A DNA stretch of 64,000 nt, from assembly GCA_009668205.1 (NCBI GenBank), contig WJYM01000002.1:124001-188000 (forward strand), in the 5' to 3' direction. This document shows positions 59,954 through 64,000 of the stretch, in pieces (position 1 is the stretch's first letter; each line of letters starts with the position of its first letter). Source of the stretch: Enterobacteriaceae bacterium RIT691 (GTDB taxonomy: Bacteria > Pseudomonadota > Gammaproteobacteria > Enterobacterales > Enterobacteriaceae). The notes beneath the pieces are model-generated. The model was not told the origin of the DNA. It searched no databases and saw only the letters and a program-made list of their open reading frames with translations. Both the position numbers and the translations under genes were made by a program.

Positions 59954-61132
59954 TTAGCGTTCTACCGCCAGCGCGACACCCTGTCCGCCACCAATACACA
60001 GTGTGGCCAGTCCTTTACGGGCATCGCGTTTGATCATTTCATGCACCAGTGAAACGAGAATACGGCATCCGGACGCCCCAATCGGGTGGCCCAGCGCAAT
60101 CGCGCCACCGTTAACATTCACCCGCTTCTCATCCCACTCCAGCACTTTGCCCACCGAGATGGCCTGCGCGGCAAAGGCTTCATTCGCCTCAATCAGATCC
60201 ACATCTGACAGTTGCCAACCCACACGTTCCAGGCAGCGGCGAGTGGCATAAACAGGGGCAATGCCCATCAGGGCAGGATCGACCCCCACGCTGGCAAAAG
60301 CCCGAATGCGCGCAAGAATAGGCAGATTGAGTTCAAGCGCTTTGGATTCACTCATCATCATTACCGCGGCGGCGCCGTCGTTAATGGATGACGCATTGCC
60401 TGCGGTCACCGATCCCAACGTATCGAATGCGGGCATCAGGCGGGCAAGCCCTTCTGCGCTGGCATCGGTCCGCGGCTGTTCGTCGGTATCCACCACCTGA
60501 GTTACGCCGTTTTTGTGCAGATTCACCACCGGCACAATCTCGTCCCGGAAGCGGCCTGAATCGATGGCCCGGCGAGCTTTTTGCTGTGAGCTGAGCGCCC
60601 AGGCATCCTGTAGCTCACGGGAAATACCGTATTCCCGGGCCAGGTTTTCCGCCGTCACACCCATGTGATAATCGTTAAACGCATCCCACAAGCCATCATG
60701 CACCAGGCTGTCAATCAGCTGACTGTTGCCTAAACGCGCCCCAGTGCGGCTGTCGGTTAACACATGCGGTGCGCGGCTCATGTTCTCCTGGCCCCCCGCA
60801 ATCACCACATCGGCTTCACCGCATTGAATGGCCTGAGTGGCAAGGTGCAGTGCCTTAAGGCCAGAGCCACAAACGTCATTGATCGTAATCGCGGAAACGG
60901 TGTTCGGCAGTCCGCCGTTGATAGCCGACTGTCGGGCAGGGTTTTGCCCGGCACCGGCTGTCAGCACCTGCCCAAGGATCACTTCATCCACGGTGAGCGG
61001 ATCCAGCCCTGTGCGATCCACCAGCGCTTTCACCACAACGCTGCCCAACTCCACCGCAGTAAAGCCCGACAACGCGCCCTGGAAACAGCCAATGGGCGTA
61101 CGTACAGCACCTACGATAACGACGTCTTTCAT
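59954..61132 (-). CDS. yqeF: Acetyl-CoA acetyltransferase (thiolase) YqeF
   Basis: 392 residues from ATG 61132 (MKDVVIVGAVRTPIG). Catalytic Cys88 in INDVCGSGLKAL, His in ALGHPIGASGCRIL and the second Cys in LCIGGGQGVA are all present, so the enzyme should be active as a biosynthetic or degradative acetoacetyl-CoA thiolase. Function in E. coli is linked to fatty-acid or acetoacetate metabolism, not settled. Divergent from yqeG. Confidence 0.94.
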   Translation of the reverse strand: MKDVVIVGAVRTPIGCFQGALSGFTAVELGSVVVKALVDRTGLDPLTVDEVILGQVLTAGAGQNPARQSAINGGLPNTVSAITINDVCGSGLKALHLATQAIQCGEADVVIAGGQENMSRAPHVLTDSRTGARLGNSQLIDSLVHDGLWDAFNDYHMGVTAENLAREYGISRELQDAWALSSQQKARRAIDSGRFRDEIVPVVNLHKNGVTQVVDTDEQPRTDASAEGLARLMPAFDTLGSVTAGNASSINDGAAAVMMMSESKALELNLPILARIRAFASVGVDPALMGIAPVYATRRCLERVGWQLSDVDLIEANEAFAAQAISVGKVLEWDEKRVNVNGGAIALGHPIGASGCRILVSLVHEMIKRDARKGLATLCIGGGQGVALAVER

Positions 61133-61352
61133 CCCGACCTCAGCGCAAATTAGTCGCACCATAGTAGTTTATTGTTATCAACTATTATCGCAATTGTTTA
61201 CGAAAAGTGAGTTTTATCACAAAGGTTTTCTCTGTCACTTAACATTCACAGGCCGCAATCCAGCCCTACATCATTCTCCGTCCCCAGCGCACCCTGTTTT
61301 ATGGTAAATTCGCCCCCGTTTTTCTCAGCTACATGGTGTAAAAGTTCAACTA

Positions 61353-62582
61353 ATGTCGAAATTATGGTCAAAAGACGAAACCCTGTGGAGTTTCGCCCTA
61401 TATGGTACTGCGGTAGGGGCTGGCACCCTGTTCCTGCCGATTCAGCTAGGCTCTGCCGGAGCCATGGTGCTGCTGATTACTGCGTTGGTCGCCTGGCCCT
61501 TAACGTACTGGCCGCATCGTGCGCTGTGTCGTTTTATCCTGTCGGCTAATTTACCGGCAAATGTCGGTATCACCGGCGCGGTGAACCACTACTACGGTAA
61601 GAAGATCGGCAACCTCATCACCTCGCTGTACTTCATCGCCTTTTTCGTGGTTATCCTGATCTACGCTGTGGCTATCACTAACTCCTTAACGGAACAGCTG
61701 GCGAAACAGATGACGGTGACCACCGGGATCCGAATGCTGGTCAGCCTGGGCGTGGTGCTGGTCCTGAATCTGATCTTCCTGATGGGGCGTCATGCCACCC
61801 TGAAAGTGATGGGATTCCTGGTGTTCCCCCTGATTGGCTACTTCCTGTTCCTGTCGATTTATCTGACGGGCTCCTGGCAGCCAGCCGCCTTCACCGGTCA
61901 ACTCACGCTCTCCACGCACACGCTGCACCAGGTCTGGCTTTCTATTCCCGTGATGGTTTTCGCTTTTAGCCATACGCCCATTATCTCGACTTTCGCCATC
62001 GACAGACGCGAAAAATTCGGCGATCAGGCAATGGATAAATGCAAAAAAATTATGCGGATTGCCTATCTGATCATCTGCCTGAGCGTGCTCTTTTTTGTCG
62101 TCAGCTGCCTGTTGGCTATCCCGGAAAGCTACATCACCAACGCCAAAAATGAAGGGGTTACTATCCTGTCGGCAATGGCAATGATGCCTGCATCACCGCA
62201 CTGGCTGGCGGTATCGGGGATCATTGTGGCGATTGTGGCGATGTCGAAATCGTTCCTTGGCACTTACTTTGGTGTTATTGAAGGGGCGAGTGAAATGGTT
62301 AAAGCGTCACTGAATCAGGTGGGCATCCGCAAAAGCCGCGCCTTTAACCGTGCCACGTCTATTCTGCTGGTGTCTGCCGTCACCTTCGTCGTGTGCTGCA
62401 TCAACCCTAATGCCATTTCAATGATTTACGCCATTAGCGGCCCGTTGATTGCGATGATCCTGTTCATCATGCCAACGCTGTCAACGTACCTGATCCCCGC
62501 GCTTAAGCCGTATCGCTCTGTCGGGAGCCTGATTACGCTTATCGTCGGCCTGCTGTGCGTCTCGGTGATGTTCTTCGGCTAA
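61353..62582 (+). CDS. yqeG: HAAAP-family amino-acid transporter YqeG
   Basis: 409 residues, ~11 transmembrane helices, same family as SdaC (7717): shared FALYGTAVGAGTLFLPIQ (~15-32) near the N-terminus and MSKSFLGTYFGVIEGASE. Substrate is probably serine or another hydroxy/aromatic amino acid; in E. coli it is reported as a serine/threonine-type transporter but I treat this as tentative. Promoter expected in the 220-bp gap to yqeF. Confidence 0.92.
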   Translation: MSKLWSKDETLWSFALYGTAVGAGTLFLPIQLGSAGAMVLLITALVAWPLTYWPHRALCRFILSANLPANVGITGAVNHYYGKKIGNLITSLYFIAFFVVILIYAVAITNSLTEQLAKQMTVTTGIRMLVSLGVVLVLNLIFLMGRHATLKVMGFLVFPLIGYFLFLSIYLTGSWQPAAFTGQLTLSTHTLHQVWLSIPVMVFAFSHTPIISTFAIDRREKFGDQAMDKCKKIMRIAYLIICLSVLFFVVSCLLAIPESYITNAKNEGVTILSAMAMMPASPHWLAVSGIIVAIVAMSKSFLGTYFGVIEGASEMVKASLNQVGIRKSRAFNRATSILLVSAVTFVVCCINPNAISMIYAISGPLIAMILFIMPTLSTYLIPALKPYRSVGSLITLIVGLLCVSVMFFG

Positions 62583-62589
62583 TCTTTGC

Positions 62590-62610
62590 TGCGGCAGTCC
62601 CCCTGCCGCA
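62590..62610 (+). terminator. Hairpin after yqeG
   Basis: TGCGGCAG-TCCCC-CTGCCGCA perfect 8-bp stem right after the yqeG stop. It lacks a T tract. Confidence 0.55.
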
Positions 62611-62640
62611 CATTCCGTTAAACTTTAATCAACTCATTTT

Positions 62641-62675
62641 TGGCTTAACCGGTTTACACTTAGCCGGTTAAGCCA
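62641..62675. promoter_or_regulatory. Perfect 12-bp inverted repeat before the aldo-keto reductase gene
   Basis: TGGCTTAACCGG-N11-CCGGTTAAGCCA ends 16 bp before the reductase ATG. Position and symmetry suit an operator for an unidentified regulator. An alternative is an RNA hairpin acting as leader or terminator. Confidence 0.55.
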
Positions 62676-62691
62676 TTATGAGGAAACAGTG

Positions 62692-63570
62692 ATGTCCAGC
62701 GTTAAACAGTCCGGTCAGTTCACACTCGGTGAAAGAGAAGTCTACCGTCTTGGTTACGGCGCCATGCAGCTGGCGGGTCCAGGCGTATTTGGCCCACCGA
62801 AAGATCACGATATGGCGATTAAAGTGCTGCGCGCCGCGCTTGAAGCCGGAGTCAATCATATTGATACCTCTGACTTCTATGGCCCGCACGTCACCAACAA
62901 AATCATCAAAGAAGCCCTGCACCCTTACCCACAGGCACTGACCATTGTGACCAAGGTCAGCGCTCGTCGTGATGAAAAAGGCAACTGGCTGCCCGCAATG
63001 TCCGCACCGGAGCTCACCGCGGCGGTGGAAGATAACCTGCGTAACCTCGGTCTGGATGTGCTCGACGTGGTGAATCTGCGCAGCATGATCAGCGCCCACG
63101 GCCCGGCCGAAGGCTCGCTGGAAGAGCCACTGGAAACCCTGATTAAGCTCAAAGAGAGCGGCAAAATTCGCCATATCGGCCTGAGCAACGTCACGACGAA
63201 ACAGGTGGAAGACGGTCTGAAGATGACGGATATCGTCTGCGTGCAGAACTTCTATAACGTCGCCAACCGTCAGGACGACGCGTTGATCGATATGCTGGCA
63301 GCGAAGAACATCGCCTACACCCCGTTCTTCCCGCTGGGTGGCTTTACGCCGCTCCAGTCACAGGAAATCAATGACATCGCGGCAAGCCTCAACGCCACGC
63401 CGATGCAGGTCGCGCTGGCCTGGCTGCTGCAACGCTCGCCGAACATCCTGCTGATTCCGGGGACATCGTCTCTGGGCCATCTGCAGGAAAACCTCGCGGC
63501 GGCGGCGCTGAAGCTGCCGGAAGAAGCACTCAAGGTGCTGAATACGCTGCCGCAAGCGCCACAGCATTAA
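62692..63570 (+). CDS. Aldo-keto reductase, YdbC/PdxI-like
   Basis: 292 residues from ATG 62692 (a GTG one codon upstream is possible; AGGAAAC precedes). RLGYGAMQLAGPGVFGPP at the N-terminus is characteristic of YdbC (pyridoxal reductase PdxI in E. coli). Catalytic Asp-Tyr in HIDTSDFYG (~62-70), Lys in TIVTKVSA, and NADP-binding IPGTSSLGHLQENL near the C-terminus. Likely an NADPH-dependent aldehyde/pyridoxal reductase; identity as PdxI orthologue is unproven because ydbC lies elsewhere in E. coli. Confidence 0.88.
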   Translation: MSSVKQSGQFTLGEREVYRLGYGAMQLAGPGVFGPPKDHDMAIKVLRAALEAGVNHIDTSDFYGPHVTNKIIKEALHPYPQALTIVTKVSARRDEKGNWLPAMSAPELTAAVEDNLRNLGLDVLDVVNLRSMISAHGPAEGSLEEPLETLIKLKESGKIRHIGLSNVTTKQVEDGLKMTDIVCVQNFYNVANRQDDALIDMLAAKNIAYTPFFPLGGFTPLQSQEINDIAASLNATPMQVALAWLLQRSPNILLIPGTSSLGHLQENLAAAALKLPEEALKVLNTLPQAPQH

Positions 63571-63573
63571 TCG

Positions 63574-63591
63574 CTGAACGCCTGCGTTCAG
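63574..63591. terminator. Hairpin between the reductase and ABC-binding-protein genes
   Basis: CTGAACGC-CT-GCGTTCAG, 8-bp arms, in the 28-bp gap between convergent stops. No strong T tract. Confidence 0.55.
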
Positions 63592-63598
63592 TTATGCG

Positions 63599-64000
63599 CT
63601 AGAGCTTACCGAGAAATTGTTTTTCAAGTGTTGCGATAGTGCCGTCTTGTTTTAACTGACTGACGGCACTGTCGATTTTCTGCTGAGTCTGCGCATCGCC
63701 TTTACGCAAGCCAATGGCGCTGGTTGAGCTGAGCACCGGATCTTTCACCGCATCACCAGAGAAAGCGAACGTTTCCCCCGCCGGTTTCGCCAAAAATCCT
63801 GCCTGCCCTGCTGTCGCCACCACCAGCGTGGCATCCAGACGACCGTTCGCCAGATCGGCATAGATATTTTCCTGGTCAGGATACTCGACCACGTTCACGC
63901 CCTGCTTACGCCACTGCTCAATCGCATATTTGGCCTGCACCGACCCTTGCAGAACACCGACATTTTTACCGTTAAGCGCCTGCGCCGTGCTTGCCAGCGG
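63599..64000 (-). CDS. Amino-acid ABC transporter substrate-binding protein, C-terminal part
   Basis: Family 3 solute-binding protein; ~133 C-terminal residues visible and the frame stays open to the right edge, so the N-terminus and signal peptide lie outside. NVGVLQGS (near the edge), YPDQENIYADLANGRLDATL, GLRKGDAQTQQKIDSAVSQLKQDGTIATLEKQFLG match HisJ/ArgT/GlnH-type lobes. Probable polar or basic amino-acid ligand; not determinable here. The transporter's permease and ATPase genes should lie upstream on this strand. Confidence 0.88.
   Translation of the reverse strand, partial: PLASTAQALNGKNVGVLQGSVQAKYAIEQWRKQGVNVVEYPDQENIYADLANGRLDATLVVATAGQAGFLAKPAGETFAFSGDAVKDPVLSSTSAIGLRKGDAQTQQKIDSAVSQLKQDGTIATLEKQFLGKL

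Overview
The window is a stretch of enterobacterial chromosome. Nearly every gene matches, in order and orientation, the E. coli K-12 segment that runs from barA through csrB, sdaCB, gcvA/gcvB, csdAE, the initiator tRNA cluster, argA, recDBC, thyA-lgt-ptsP, mutH, aas, galR and lysAR to kduID and yqeFG. Protein divergence and accessory content point to the Enterobacter/Lelliottia/Leclercia group rather than Escherichia. This placement is inference from recognised families and synteny; no search was run.

Layout. 1-4.9 kb: the 3' part of the sensor kinase gene barA, then yqcA-truC-yqcC, the CsrB regulatory RNA with its distal UvrY box, and syd. 4.9-11.3 kb: queF, ppnN, the serine uptake/degradation pair sdaC-sdaB, and xni. 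11.3-11.5 kb: a 48-bp tandem repeat array nested inside a REP-like palindrome. 11.5-18.3 kb: rlmM-ygdD-gcvA, GcvB sRNA, ygdI, csdA-csdE, tcdA, mltA. 18.5-18.85 kb: three tandem initiator tRNA-Met genes. 19-35.4 kb: amiC, argA with paired ARG boxes, the RecBCD genes with ptrA, and an upstream pseudopilin cluster (ppdA-ppdB-ygdB-ppdC). 35.5-47.4 kb: thyA-lgt, ptsP, rppH, a DnaA-box-containing gap equivalent to DARS2, mutH, ygdQ, ygdR, tas, lplT-aas. 47.4-49 kb: OmrA and OmrB sRNAs and galR.

Accessory parts. Between galR and lysA, which are neighbours in E. coli K-12, lies a ~5.4 kb module. It encodes a GNAT acetyltransferase, a UxuR/ExuR-like GntR regulator, a 6-phospho-beta-glucosidase, a cellobiose-family PTS EIIC and a divergent LacI-family regulator, and resembles the Klebsiella casRAB cellobiose/arbutin locus. 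Its divergent promoter region carries a CRP-like site and three palindromes of the UxuR/ExuR operator type, spaced by about three and six helical turns. Further on, kdgF stands where E. coli has araE. Together with kduI and kduD it forms an unsaturated-uronate route, with KdgR-type palindromes in front of kdgF and kduI. The last 1.4 kb holds a YdbC/PdxI-like aldo-keto reductase behind a perfect 12-bp inverted repeat, and the 3' part of an amino-acid ABC transporter binding protein.

How the genes connect: BarA acts through UvrY on csrB, whose UvrY box and RNA are both present. GcvA controls gcvB from the adjacent promoter. LysR and lysA are divergent. Lgt supplies the lipid anchor for the window's lipoproteins (MltA, YgdI, YgdR). 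LplT and Aas recycle lysophospholipids. RecBCD, MutH, Xni and ThyA contribute to DNA repair and replication, and DARS2 to initiation control.
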